The notes under the pieces are model-generated. The model saw only the letters and a program-made list of their open reading frames with translations. It did no database searches and was not told where the DNA came from. 64,000 nucleotides of DNA from Spirochaeta lutea (lineage in GTDB: Bacteria; Spirochaetota; Spirochaetia; DSM-27196; Salinispiraceae), in the NCBI RefSeq assembly GCF_000758165.1, contig NZ_JNUP01000048.1, positions 1 through 64,000 on the forward strand, in the 5' to 3' direction. Below are positions 32,664-42,090 of the stretch, in pieces. How positions within the stretch are numbered: the first letter of the stretch is position 1; the number at the start of each line of letters is the position of its first letter. The translations under genes and the position numbers were made by a program.

Positions 32664-35288
32664 CTATTCGTATAGTTCGTACGCACCCACCGGGGTGGCG
32701 ACCGCACCGGTTCTCAGCCGGAGGAACTCCCCCAGATCGAAGGTGCCGTCGCTGTTCCGGCGGATGAAGCCCTGCTGACCGGCGGCCGCCCGTTGGGAGC
32801 GGTCTTCGGTCCAGAGAGGGACCTGGGTATCCAGGACGTCGGAGACCGTCAGGGTGGTGCCGTTGATGTTCTGGGTGGCGGTGCCCCGGGTGGAGCCCGT
32901 CCCCTCGCCGTACCAGGCGAAGCCGTCGACGGGGTACCGCAGATACACCTTGTCCTCCCTGCGGTTGGTGCCGTCCTCCTCGGTAGGATCGCTGTAGAGG
33001 GAGAGCAGCCCCTCTATGGTGGCGGCCAATCCCCGGACGTTGTTTGAACCGTCGTAGATGGTAAAATTCCGGCTGTCAGCTCCTACCTTGATGCTGAACT
33101 CCCCGCCGTTGTCGAAGGAGGTGACATGGTCCAGTTGGATGGCGGGATTCGAATTGCTGGTGAATCCGTGGGCCCCGTTCTGGAAGGCCAGGGAATGGGA
33201 TACCTGGTGGGGGACTGCCAGGCCCTCGCCTCCGAGCTTGAAACCGTTGCGCCCTGCCTGGGTTTTGGTTCCGTCCATGAGGATGCCGTTGCGGTAGGCA
33301 ATGCAGTACTGGATGACAACAGGCTGAATGGCTCCAGTTTCTTTCTTGGTAAACAGGTCCCAGCCGTCATCACCGTTGTTGTGGGCGATGCACCATTCAA
33401 AGCGGTTTCCCTCCCCCACGGTGAGCTTGGCGGCGAACCCGTCGGCATCGGTCTGGGCCGCATCTTTGTTGTTATAGGATTCGCTGTAGCGGATGGTATT
33501 GTTCCGGGGCCACATGCTCTTGGGTTCCGCACTGCGGCCGCTGATTTGAAGGCCGGTATCGCCGTGGTTGTAGGTTTGGACCCACTCCACCAGGTTGTTG
33601 CTGCCCATGACAACGAATCCTTTAACCTTGTCCGGGGTGTTGCGGATATGAATACCCGAGATTTCCCAGTAGTTGCCCCCAAGAACAGCCCCGGTAGCCT
33701 GAATATTCTTCTGAAAGTCGACGAACACCCTGTCCCGGGTCTCAGCCTCAATTCGTTTGGGGCTGCCGTACCGGCCGTTGTTGTACCGGGGTATTTCCAG
33801 GGACCGCAGGTTGTAGGTTCCCTCGGTCATGATGATGGTCTGGCCGGGCAGCACAAAACTAATGGCGGTTTGGATATCCAGAGGGCTTGCCTGGGTACCG
33901 TGGTTGTACCGGCTCCCCCCGGGAGAAACGTAGATGGGGGTTGAGACGGAGCCATAACTTCGGCGTTCCACCGTTAGGGTTTTGCTGATGGGCTGGACAT
34001 CCGACAGGGCGTAATCCTGCTCAACCTCGGGGTAGAACATGACCTGAAAGGTGGTGTCTCCGGGTTCAAGCTGGTATACCGGCACCTCAAAGAGCATGAA
34101 GGGCTCCACGGCCGCGCTGGTGGGTTCGGTCATCCAGGTTCCCGGGGCGTACTCGGCGCCCTCGACCATGATTCCGTTCTGGCGCAGGCTGATGTAGCCC
34201 CGTACATTGGACCGGGCATAGAGGGTGTACTGACCGTCCGAATTGGTCCGGGGGGAGAGGACGGAGAATTCCGGGGTAAAGATTTCCGGTTCGGGCTGCT
34301 CCCGGGGTGCATCCTGGGATGCCAGGGATTCCGAATAGGAGATGTTGGAAACCAGGATGTCCGCCGATCGGGCCGCAAAGAGGCCGACATAGAAGTAATC
34401 CTCCTGAATGACCGAGAGCACATCCGGTTCGGGGATGAAGTATTCCTGGAAGCTCCCCTTACCCGGGGGCGGATGGATGGTCGAGATGAAACCGTTGTTG
34501 TTCTTCTCCAGAGTGAGGCGGTACACCAGGCCCTTGCTGGGGAAGTCGGGCCGGTCTTCCAGGGTCGGATAGGGGGAATAATCGGTGAGCTCCTCGGGCC
34601 ACCACTGAATCCGGGACTGGGAGGCGTCGCTGAGGGTCTGGGGATCGGTAATAACATCCCTACCCCCGGTGACGCCGCTTCGAACCGCCGCCCGGACTCC
34701 CCGCTTTATCCCCCCGAGCATGACCATGTTCCCCGAGCCCCCGGTGGATCCGGCCCGGTACTCCGCCGCGCCCTGCAGGTCCGCCATGGTCGCCCCGGGG
34801 TACTGGGGCACGTAATCCCGGGCCATGAGGCCGAAGCCCTCCTGGCCGTTGGAGGTGGTTTCCCCGGAGGTCCCTACCCCGCCGAAATGGAGGATTTCCA
34901 CATCCGCGGAAAGCTTGAAGTTCTTGTCCGTGCCGACCTCCCGGAAGAGAAAGGTGATTCCATCCTCGCTGCCGGCAATTTTTCCGGCATTGTTGTTGTC
35001 GTTCCGGGCGTAGAGCCGGACGGTCTCATCGTCGTTTACGGTGACGAAGTTCTCGGTTATGTCCCCGGTGCTTGTACCGAAGACCAGCCGGTGGGCATCC
35101 TCGAGGAAATCAATCTCCTGGCTGGAGGAGGGATTGTACTCACTGTATATTTCGCAGCCCGGGGCTAGCAGGATGCTTCCCAACAGGAGTAGAACCGCGA
35201 GAACCCGCCGGCTTTCAGCCCGCCGGGATTTGAGCACCCCGGCATGAGAATCCCCTGGACTAGTCGTTAAAACCTGCCTGCGCTTCAT
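32664..35288 (-). CDS. PL9-family pectate lyase lipoprotein
   Basis: 874 residues. The N-terminus has a lipobox (LLAPGC, about 40-45), then a 400-residue beta-sandwich region and a right-handed beta-helix (about 430-770). The helix begins YVSPGGSRYNHGTQASPLDI and contains ADGFAAKLTVGEGNRFEWC (about 612-630) then NNGDDGWDLF, the core of PL9 lyases; the Lys in AAKLT corresponds to the catalytic lysine of Pel9A-type enzymes, and the aspartates bind calcium. It cleaves polygalacturonate by beta-elimination, giving unsaturated oligomers for GH105, KduI and KduD. GGAGG precedes the ATG at 35288. Confidence 0.88.
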   Translation of the reverse strand: MKRRQVLTTSPGDSHAGVLKSRRAESRRVLAVLLLLGSILLAPGCEIYSEYNPSSSQEIDFLEDAHRLVFGTSTGDITENFVTVNDDETVRLYARNDNNNAGKIAGSEDGITFLFREVGTDKNFKLSADVEILHFGGVGTSGETTSNGQEGFGLMARDYVPQYPGATMADLQGAAEYRAGSTGGSGNMVMLGGIKRGVRAAVRSGVTGGRDVITDPQTLSDASQSRIQWWPEELTDYSPYPTLEDRPDFPSKGLVYRLTLEKNNNGFISTIHPPPGKGSFQEYFIPEPDVLSVIQEDYFYVGLFAARSADILVSNISYSESLASQDAPREQPEPEIFTPEFSVLSPRTNSDGQYTLYARSNVRGYISLRQNGIMVEGAEYAPGTWMTEPTSAAVEPFMLFEVPVYQLEPGDTTFQVMFYPEVEQDYALSDVQPISKTLTVERRSYGSVSTPIYVSPGGSRYNHGTQASPLDIQTAISFVLPGQTIIMTEGTYNLRSLEIPRYNNGRYGSPKRIEAETRDRVFVDFQKNIQATGAVLGGNYWEISGIHIRNTPDKVKGFVVMGSNNLVEWVQTYNHGDTGLQISGRSAEPKSMWPRNNTIRYSESYNNKDAAQTDADGFAAKLTVGEGNRFEWCIAHNNGDDGWDLFTKKETGAIQPVVIQYCIAYRNGILMDGTKTQAGRNGFKLGGEGLAVPHQVSHSLAFQNGAHGFTSNSNPAIQLDHVTSFDNGGEFSIKVGADSRNFTIYDGSNNVRGLAATIEGLLSLYSDPTEEDGTNRREDKVYLRYPVDGFAWYGEGTGSTRGTATQNINGTTLTVSDVLDTQVPLWTEDRSQRAAAGQQGFIRRNSDGTFDLGEFLRLRTGAVATPVGAYELYE

Positions 35289-35306
35289 AGCTACCTCCAT
35301 GGCGGA

Positions 35307-36776
35307 TTAGAGCCGGACCGAGGTCAGAGCGTAGACCCCAAAGGTCTGCAGCAGCCCCTCGGATTCTTCGGTGCCGGGTTGACGGTATTTCACCAGCCCC
35401 TCCTGAAGCCCCTCCAGGCCGTAGTTCATGGAAAGGCCCCTGTTCTGGCTGATTCCCAGGGTAAAGCGGGCGCTGCCGGAGACCTGGAACCCCGCATAGG
35501 CCTCCCAACCCAGGTTCTGCAGGGTGGTAAAGCCATGGCTATAGCTGTCCAGGGCGGTGGACACATCCTCCCGGGTGCTCCACACGGCCTCACCCAGAAC
35601 CGGGAGAATGAGCCCCGCCCCGAGGAAAAATTTCCGGGCCAGCATGAAGCGCCCATCCACCGACAGGCCCCACATACTCAGATCATCCCGGTAGATGTGG
35701 CCGATATGGGAATAGGCCCCCGCCACGGTCAGTTCGGCATCGATTCGGGGGGGAGGATTCAGATCGGTGAAGGCGGGTATGGGCGAGGCATACTGAACCC
35801 CGAGGGCCACACCCAGGCGCAGGGCCTGACGCAGATCCGTGGTGGCATTCAGGGCGCCGGTCCCCGTGGTCCGGGCAAGAACATCGATGTTCTTCTCCGA
35901 AAATCCCGCATGTACCGCCAGGGGCAGAAACCAGACATTCTTTTTGAGGAATGCATCAAACCGGACCGAGCCGCCCAGGGAATGGCCGGAGTAGATCCCC
36001 GCCCCGTTATAGGCGTAGCTGATATCCCCGGAAAGCAGCCCTACAGGAAGCACATAGCGGTTCAGGGACAGGGAGGCAAAGAACTGGGGAGCATATTCTC
36101 CCAGAACGGGTTTGCCGTGGTTGGACAGGCCGCCGTCGGTATCGTAGAGCCGGGGTACAGCCTCATCTAGGAGACCGGCGGTCCCCGCCTCGAAGAGCAG
36201 GCTGGAACTGGTACCCAAATAGAACTGATCTATTCCCAAGAATACCTTCTCGATCTGCAGGGCTATGGCCGGACTGGATGAGGTTTTTACCATCCCCGAT
36301 GCCCCCTCCAGGCCGTAGCGGGAAACCGTGAGGTTATCTGCACCCTGGGAAAACTTCCCGGCCTGGATGTAGATCTCCAGGGGAGGGCTGATAACCCCCA
36401 ACCCGTTGAGAACATGAAGCCTGGCATAGGCTGTATCCAGGCCAAGGGACAGCTCAGAGGCCGAGGTCTCAGGAAGCTGGAGGGCCAGATAGGGCGATCC
36501 GGTACGGGTGTTCGCGCTGACCCGCAGAAATAGATCCAGGGTGTACTCGATACTGGCCTTTACATCGAAGCTGCCCTTGACCAGGTAGCCGTTTTTCCTT
36601 TCGGCGAAGGTGCCCGGCAGCTCGCTGGTGAGCATCTGCTCCTCCCCGGCGATGCCGAGGCTGTACATCCCCGTAACCTCCTGGCTCACCGAGGCCTGGG
36701 CCGTCAGCCGCCCCGCCCCCGTCAGCATCAGTAGCGCTGTCATGACACCTGTTAAAATCCTCTGTTTCCCCTTCAT
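35307..36776 (-). CDS. Outer-membrane beta-barrel protein
   Basis: 489 residues with signal peptide MKGKQRILTGVMTALLMLTG and AQA cleavage. The mature chain is a series of amphipathic beta-strands with aromatic residues and ends in VYALTSVRL, typical of a Gram-negative porin or barrel. It is the first gene of the PL9 operon, 18 bases before the lyase, so it may be a channel for pectin oligomers; other surface roles are possible. The ATG at 36776 is chosen for its GAGAGGA site rather than the long upstream frame, which has no signal peptide. Confidence 0.72.
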   Translation of the reverse strand: MKGKQRILTGVMTALLMLTGAGRLTAQASVSQEVTGMYSLGIAGEEQMLTSELPGTFAERKNGYLVKGSFDVKASIEYTLDLFLRVSANTRTGSPYLALQLPETSASELSLGLDTAYARLHVLNGLGVISPPLEIYIQAGKFSQGADNLTVSRYGLEGASGMVKTSSSPAIALQIEKVFLGIDQFYLGTSSSLLFEAGTAGLLDEAVPRLYDTDGGLSNHGKPVLGEYAPQFFASLSLNRYVLPVGLLSGDISYAYNGAGIYSGHSLGGSVRFDAFLKKNVWFLPLAVHAGFSEKNIDVLARTTGTGALNATTDLRQALRLGVALGVQYASPIPAFTDLNPPPRIDAELTVAGAYSHIGHIYRDDLSMWGLSVDGRFMLARKFFLGAGLILPVLGEAVWSTREDVSTALDSYSHGFTTLQNLGWEAYAGFQVSGSARFTLGISQNRGLSMNYGLEGLQEGLVKYRQPGTEESEGLLQTFGVYALTSVRL

Positions 36777-37141
36777 AACCGTCCTCTCGTAGTGCTCCCG
36801 GGGCCGTGGCCTGCCGGGCTGGTATGGTGGGGCGTATGGTATTTTCCAGGGTGATTCGAATGCCCCGGATAGTCCCATGCCCGATGGAAAATTATGGAAC
36901 GGTATTTCAAAAATTTTCTGATCTGAATTTAGACAGTTCTGTTCTGGGGGTGGACCCAGGCTGTTTTTGCTCCTCCCCCTCCCGGCGGGTCCGATTCGCT
37001 CCTCGGAGGCTTACGGCGGGACACGGTACGGGTTGCGCCGTGATATCCAGGCTGGGTACGGCGGCGGTGATCTCCGGGGCGATGGGTGATAGCCGGTGGC
37101 AGGTGGTGTTCAAGGGGCTGGGGTACCCTGGGGGGTAAAAA

Positions 37142-37276
37142 ATGCACCGCCTCCGGGGATGGGGGTCGGCGGAGGCGGTGCGGGAGGCCGTGATTTTTTT
37201 ACATGGTGGAGCCAATTGGAAAAGACGGTTGTGGTTGGCTCCGTGCTTTTACGGGGTTCCCCGGCCCGGCCCGTCT
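37142..37276 (-). terminator. Hairpins after the ABC transporter operon
   Basis: The 549-base gap 36777-37325 contains no gene. It holds three strong inverted repeats: gcaccgcctccg/cggaggcggtgc (12 bp, about 37143-37180), ggagccaa/ttggctcc (about 37207-37240) and cccggccc/gggccggg (about 37264-37296). On the minus strand they follow the binding-protein gene; the 37207-37240 stem is followed by a T-poor stretch, so rho-independent action is uncertain. A CATNNGAATCACC word lies at 36844-36862. Confidence 0.4.
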
Positions 37277-37325
37277 CATGGACTGGGCCGGGCGCCGGGG
37301 ACTCCCCCTGCCCTCTTCGAGGTCT

Positions 37326-38780
37326 TTAGGAGTTTAACTCTGCCAGAATAGTGGAGATCTGAAGGGCATTTGCCCGGCGCTGGTACTCAGCCAGGCCCTG
37401 ATCGATGGTGATTTCACCGGTTACGATCTGAGCGAAGAGTTCCTGTTTAGCGGTGTTCAGGTCGCCGATGTTCTTGGTGTACACGTCGCCGCCCTGAACC
37501 AGCCGGAGGGATACCGAATCTTCGTTATGAATCTCGATGGAGAGGCGTTCCTTGGGCTGTTGGGGAATCATAGGCTCAAAGTCATTCAGGGGCAGGTAGG
37601 GGTCGATGTAGGTCTTGTTGAAGGGCCGCTCGGGGTTGGAGGGCTGGGGAAGCATGTAGGGATTACCGGCATCGTCCAAGTCCCAGTGAAGCCCCTGAAT
37701 TCCGTAGGTCCAGAGAACCTGTCCATCCCCCTTGTCCCACATGTGACCAATGATGTTATCAAACACAGCCTTGGGGTTCTGGGCAGCGGTGGAGATCGCC
37801 AAGAGCGGTCCGACCCGGTTGATGTAGTGGGCCTCGTCGATGGCATTGACAGCAGAGATGTCGGCTGCGGGGTTGATGTTCTTGGCACTCTGATCCAAGC
37901 GGGTTGCCCAGGTTCCGGTCCAATAGTCGAAGGCGCCGGCCTGACCTTCCATGAGTTTGCTCCGGGCACGGGAGGTGTTGTTTGTGAAGAATTCCCGGTC
38001 GATAACCCCCGCTGCATAGAGGTCTATCCAGCGTCTGAGGGCTTGCCGCATGGCAGGCTGAGAGAATCCGTCTACCCACTGACCGTTCACGTACTGGAAG
38101 CCGAAATAGGCATCCTGCATGATGGGTCGGTTATAGTAGTCGAACTCCGAGGCCGGTACCTGGAAGGGCAGGGTTAAACCGATGGTATTATCCTGGCCGT
38201 CGCCGTCGGGATCATCAAAGGTAAAGGCCCGCAGCATGGCCACATACTCGTTCCAGGTCTCAGGTACATCCATTCCCAGGTTGTCCAGCCAATCCTGGCG
38301 TACGTAGGTTACACAACCGCCGCCCTTGTAGGTGGGGAAGCCGTAGATCTTCCCGTCCTTGGCCCGGTAAACCTCGTAGTAGTCCTTGGTAACACTGGCC
38401 ATGTTGGGATTCGCTGCGATGAACTCATCCAGGGGCACCAGCAGGTTAGAATCCACATAGGCGGTGTACTGGGTATCCCAGAGCTCCATGATGTCCGGAA
38501 GATCCCCTGCCATGACGGCAGCGCCCAGGACCTCGGCGTACTGGTTGTGAGGGGGCTTGATGACCTCCAGGGTAATGCCGGTCTGGTCCTTATAGGCTGC
38601 CAGGAACTGGGCGAGGCCGTCGTCTTCAATGAGAATCCGGTCCAGGTAACTGGTGATCTTGGAAATGGCAGGACCTGCCTCTCCGGTTGAACCGCTTTCG
38701 CCCTCCCCGCCTGCAAATACGCCTGCGGAAACCATCAGAAGCGCTGCTGCGAGCAGCACCGTTGAAATCTTGCGTACCAT
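37326..38780 (-). CDS. ABC transporter sugar-binding protein
   Basis: 484 residues with signal peptide (TVLLAAALLMVSAGVFA) and a family 1 extracellular solute-binding fold: WDTQYTAYVDSNLLVPLDEF, RQDWLDNLGMDVPETWNEYV, TFDDPDGDGQDNTIG. The Ca-site-like DPDGDGQDN segment is typical of the LplA/YtcQ-type proteins that bind (rhamno)galacturonan oligosaccharides. It follows the two permease genes. Its closest relative here is the binding protein at 43425-44999, with shared blocks throughout. Captures oligosaccharides in the periplasm for the permease pair. Confidence 0.9.
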   Translation of the reverse strand: MVRKISTVLLAAALLMVSAGVFAGGEGESGSTGEAGPAISKITSYLDRILIEDDGLAQFLAAYKDQTGITLEVIKPPHNQYAEVLGAAVMAGDLPDIMELWDTQYTAYVDSNLLVPLDEFIAANPNMASVTKDYYEVYRAKDGKIYGFPTYKGGGCVTYVRQDWLDNLGMDVPETWNEYVAMLRAFTFDDPDGDGQDNTIGLTLPFQVPASEFDYYNRPIMQDAYFGFQYVNGQWVDGFSQPAMRQALRRWIDLYAAGVIDREFFTNNTSRARSKLMEGQAGAFDYWTGTWATRLDQSAKNINPAADISAVNAIDEAHYINRVGPLLAISTAAQNPKAVFDNIIGHMWDKGDGQVLWTYGIQGLHWDLDDAGNPYMLPQPSNPERPFNKTYIDPYLPLNDFEPMIPQQPKERLSIEIHNEDSVSLRLVQGGDVYTKNIGDLNTAKQELFAQIVTGEITIDQGLAEYQRRANALQISTILAELNS

Positions 38781-38843
38781 ATCTACCTCCTTACGGTACT
38801 CGGTATTATTAAGCCCGTGGGCTTTACCACATGGTTAATGCGC

Positions 38844-39713
38844 CTATCCTTTTACGGCGCCGAGATTTATACCCTTCACAAAATGCCGCTGCACCAGGGG
38901 GTATACGATCATTACAGGAATTATGGAAACAATGACCGAAGCGTTTTTCAGGCTCTGGGTTGCTATGGCGAAGCCCTCGAATCCCTGGCCCTCGGCCTCA
39001 ATGACAAGACTCCGCAGGAACACCTGGAAGTTATGCAGTTTGGGAAAGCGCTGGATGTACAGCACGTATTCAAACCACTGGTTCCAGTAATAGACCATGT
39101 AGAAGAGTCCGATAGCCGCCAGCCCCGGTTTGGAAAGGGGAAGCACGATCTGCCAGAACACCCGGAAGGGTGAACAGCCGTCAATCTTCGCGGCGTCTAG
39201 GACGCTGCTGGGAATGGTCTTAAAGAAGTTCATGAGTAGAAACAGGTAGTAGGCATCTACCAGGTGCACCAGGAGCACCGCCGCCTGGGTATTCATGAGC
39301 CCCAGGTTGCGTACCACCAGGAAGACGGGAATCATTCCCGCCCGGAATACCATGGTCAGAAGGGCCATCCCCAGAAAGAGGGGCTTACCCGGCAGGTTCG
39401 GCTGGGCCAGGGCGTAGGCAAACAGGGCGGTAACCACCATGGACAGAACGGTTCCCATGGCTGTCATGTAGAGACTAACCATGAAGGGGTCCCTGAGGGT
39501 CGGACGGCTGATGATGTTCCGGTAGGCATCCACGGTAAACTGGCCGGGAACCAGCTTAAAGGTGGTTTCCGAGGCGGTACCGTCGAAGGAGTCCACCACC
39601 ACCTTGGCAATGGGGATGGCGATGATCAGCACCAAAATCAACATGAGGGCGGTGTTAAAAACAGTAAAGGGAGACACGCCCCTAAGTCCCTTTTTCACAT
39701 CCAGTCGTACCAT
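38844..39713 (-). CDS. Carbohydrate ABC transporter permease (YtcP/LplC-like)
   Basis: 289 residues, six predicted transmembrane helices. The cytoplasmic EAA-type loop is DAAKIDGCSPFRVFWQIVLP, about residues 180-200, which contacts the ATPase. It pairs with the permease encoded three bases upstream. No ATP-binding subunit is encoded in the operon, as in MsmX-dependent systems where one ATPase serves several sugar importers. The context of PL9, GH105 and GH28 points to pectin-derived oligosaccharides. Confidence 0.9.
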   Translation of the reverse strand: MVRLDVKKGLRGVSPFTVFNTALMLILVLIIAIPIAKVVVDSFDGTASETTFKLVPGQFTVDAYRNIISRPTLRDPFMVSLYMTAMGTVLSMVVTALFAYALAQPNLPGKPLFLGMALLTMVFRAGMIPVFLVVRNLGLMNTQAAVLLVHLVDAYYLFLLMNFFKTIPSSVLDAAKIDGCSPFRVFWQIVLPLSKPGLAAIGLFYMVYYWNQWFEYVLYIQRFPKLHNFQVFLRSLVIEAEGQGFEGFAIATQSLKNASVIVSIIPVMIVYPLVQRHFVKGINLGAVKG

Positions 39714-39716
39714 GGC

Positions 39717-40667
39717 TTATACCTCTTTCAGTTTTTTCGTTAACCGGTTGGCGGATACCACCAGTACAAAGGCGATTACCGATCGGAACAGCCCGATGGC
39801 TGTGGCGTAGGCGAAGCGGAACTCCCGGATACCCGTACGGTATACGTAGGTTTGCAGGACATCGCTGACGTCGTAGACCAGGGAGTTGTAGAGAACCATG
39901 ACGGACTCGAAGAGATTGAAGATCTTCGCCAGGTTCATAATCAGGACGATGGCGATGGTGGGGAACAGGTGGGGCAGGGTCACGTAGACCATCTGCTGGA
40001 GGCGGCTGGCTCCGTCTATCTTGGCGGCCTCATAGAGCTGAGGGTCGATACCGGCCAGAGAGGCTAAAAATATGACCGTTCCCCAACCGACCTCCCGCCA
40101 GGCCAGGATGGCCAGATACACCGGACGCCACCAGGATTTATCACCCAGGAAGTACACCGGGTCGCCCCCCAAGGACTTGATGATGGCATTCACCAATCCG
40201 CCCTGGGATAAGAGCAGGGTAAACAGGGATGCCACGACCACCCAGGATAGGAAGTGGGGCAGGTAGATGGCGGTCTGCACGAACTTCTTAAAACCCTGAT
40301 GCATGATCTCATTCAATAACAGGGATATGACAATGGTCAGGGTCATCTGAATGACGATGTTCATGGAACTCAGGATCAGGGTGTTCCAGAAGGCCCGGGA
40401 GAAGCCCGGACTGTCCAGGGCTACCCGGAAATGTTCCAGGCCGACGAATTCACCCACGCCCCCGAGCCCGTATTCAAAGAATGACAGGCGGAGTTCCCAC
40501 ATGGGAACGTAGTGAAACAAAATAAAATAGATGGTACCGGGAAGCAGAAACAGGTAAAACATGCGGTGACCCGCTATGTCCTGTCGGAGCTTCTGCCATC
40601 GTGCAGTCTTTACCCGAACCGCGACCTCGGGTCTTACCTGCATGGTAATCTCTTGGTTTCTGGCCAT
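39717..40667 (-). CDS. Carbohydrate ABC transporter permease (LplB-like)
   Basis: 316 residues with a 30-residue cytoplasmic N-terminus and six predicted helices. Its EAA loop, EAAKIDGASRLQQMVYVTLP, is at about residues 215-234. First gene of the permease-permease-binding-protein operon; AGGAGG precedes the ATG. It is divergent from the GH105 gene, and two inverted ATTTGTACAAT sites lie in the shared 303-base upstream region. Partner of the YtcP-like permease. Confidence 0.9.
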   Translation of the reverse strand: MARNQEITMQVRPEVAVRVKTARWQKLRQDIAGHRMFYLFLLPGTIYFILFHYVPMWELRLSFFEYGLGGVGEFVGLEHFRVALDSPGFSRAFWNTLILSSMNIVIQMTLTIVISLLLNEIMHQGFKKFVQTAIYLPHFLSWVVVASLFTLLLSQGGLVNAIIKSLGGDPVYFLGDKSWWRPVYLAILAWREVGWGTVIFLASLAGIDPQLYEAAKIDGASRLQQMVYVTLPHLFPTIAIVLIMNLAKIFNLFESVMVLYNSLVYDVSDVLQTYVYRTGIREFRFAYATAIGLFRSVIAFVLVVSANRLTKKLKEV

Positions 40668-40810
40668 TCGGCGTCCTCCTCGCTAACGACAATTGAATGA
40701 TTTATTGTCCGGCCGGGCGGAAGCAGCCGTAAAGGTTCAGTTTTTGGGGTGGGGTGCGGAATTTTTGGATTTTCGGGGTACAGTTTTTTAGCTGCCGCCC
40801 AGATTTTTAG

Positions 40811-40884
40811 ATTTGTACAATTCCAAGCTTCCCGAAGCCCCGGTATGAAAATCATCCTGAAAAAAAGTACGGCATTGTACAAAT
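40811..40884. promoter_or_regulatory. Paired inverted TTGTACAA sites between permease and GH105 genes
   Basis: ATTTGTACAAT at 40811-40821 and its exact complement ATTGTACAAAT at 40874-40884 lie 63 bases apart, about six helical turns, each centred on the palindrome TTGTACAA. Between the divergent transporter and GH105 genes this looks like a pair of regulator sites that could support looping or co-activation, for instance by one of the two AraC-type regulators nearby. Confidence 0.55.
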
Positions 40885-40970
40885 TGCCCGCGGAACTTTC
40901 CCCGGAAAGGGGGGTATGATGCCCAAGAGGACTGGCATCCCGGTTCGATTACCAAGAACATGGAGTAAAC

Positions 40971-42086
40971 ATGGAACAGACGATTCAATCCCTGAGATCA
41001 GCCCAGGCACTGGCCGCTTCGGTCATGAAGCGCTACAGCCCCGAGAAGGCGCTATGGCATTACGAACACGGGGTCCTTATGCAGAGCCTTTTGGCTCTGG
41101 GACTGGAGGTGGAGGATCAGTCCTATGAGGATTTTGTGGTCCTTCGGATGCAGACCCTGGTAACCGAGGGGGGGGAGATTCCGACCTACCGCTTGGAGGA
41201 TTATAATCTGGACCAGATAAATCCCGGAAAGGTTCTCCTGGAGCTCTATGCCCGGCGGGGGGAGGAGCGGTACAAGAAGGCCGCCCAGACCCTGCGGTAC
41301 CAGCTGCAATACCATCCCCGGACCAGCGAGGGGGGATTCTGGCATAAAAAAATCTACCCCCACCAGATATGGCTGGACGGCCAGTACATGCAGGGGCCCT
41401 TTTATGCCCGGTATGCCAGGGATTTTAACGAGCCCGCGGTGTTTGACGATGTTACCAGCCAGCTCCTGTTGACCGAGGCGAGGACCCGGAATCCCTCCAA
41501 CGGGCTGCTGTACCATGCCTGGGATGAGAGCCGGAAACAACTCTGGGCTAACCTGCGCACGGGCTGCAGTCCCCATTTCTGGGGCAGGGCCATGGGCTGG
41601 TTTGCCATGGCCCTGGTGGATGTCCTGGATATGCTCCCCGCCGGCCATTCCAAGTGGGAGGAGATTATCCAGGCGGTCCGCCGGTTGGCCGGGGCTGTGC
41701 TGGATGTCCAGGACCGGGAGGTGGGACTCTGGTACCAGGTTCTTGATCAGGGGGAGCGGGAGAAGAACTATATTGAGACCTCGGCCTCTTCGATGTTCAC
41801 CTATTTCCTGGCCAAGGCTGCCCGTCTTGGATATCTCGAGGAAGATGTATCTGTCAGAGCCAGGAGGGGTGCCCAAAGGGCCCTCCAGGCTCTGATTGAC
41901 GACTACCTGATTGCCGACCGGGAGGGAGACCTGCATCTTCACGGAATTTGTTCCGTGGCCGGCTTGGGCGGCACCCCGTACCGTGACGGCAGCTATGATT
42001 ATTACGTGAAGGAGCCTGTAGCGGCGGATGATTTTAAGGGTGTGGGTCCCTTTATTATGGCGTGTATTGAAGTAAACAGGCTCTAA
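40971..42086 (+). CDS. GH105 unsaturated rhamnogalacturonyl/galacturonyl hydrolase
   Basis: 371 residues without signal peptide, so cytoplasmic. The sequence follows the YteR/YesR (GH105/GH88) (alpha/alpha)6 fold: IWLDGQYMQGPFYARYARDF with the catalytic Asp, GCSPHFWGRAMGWFAMALVD, YIETSASSMFTYFLAKAA and KEPVAADDFKGVGPFIMA. It removes the unsaturated uronic acid from the non-reducing end of imported oligomers made by pectate or rhamnogalacturonan lyases. GGAG precedes the ATG. First of three tightly packed genes with MATE and a binding protein. Confidence 0.9.
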   Translation: MEQTIQSLRSAQALAASVMKRYSPEKALWHYEHGVLMQSLLALGLEVEDQSYEDFVVLRMQTLVTEGGEIPTYRLEDYNLDQINPGKVLLELYARRGEERYKKAAQTLRYQLQYHPRTSEGGFWHKKIYPHQIWLDGQYMQGPFYARYARDFNEPAVFDDVTSQLLLTEARTRNPSNGLLYHAWDESRKQLWANLRTGCSPHFWGRAMGWFAMALVDVLDMLPAGHSKWEEIIQAVRRLAGAVLDVQDREVGLWYQVLDQGEREKNYIETSASSMFTYFLAKAARLGYLEEDVSVRARRGAQRALQALIDDYLIADREGDLHLHGICSVAGLGGTPYRDGSYDYYVKEPVAADDFKGVGPFIMACIEVNRL

Positions 42087-42090
42087 GCCC

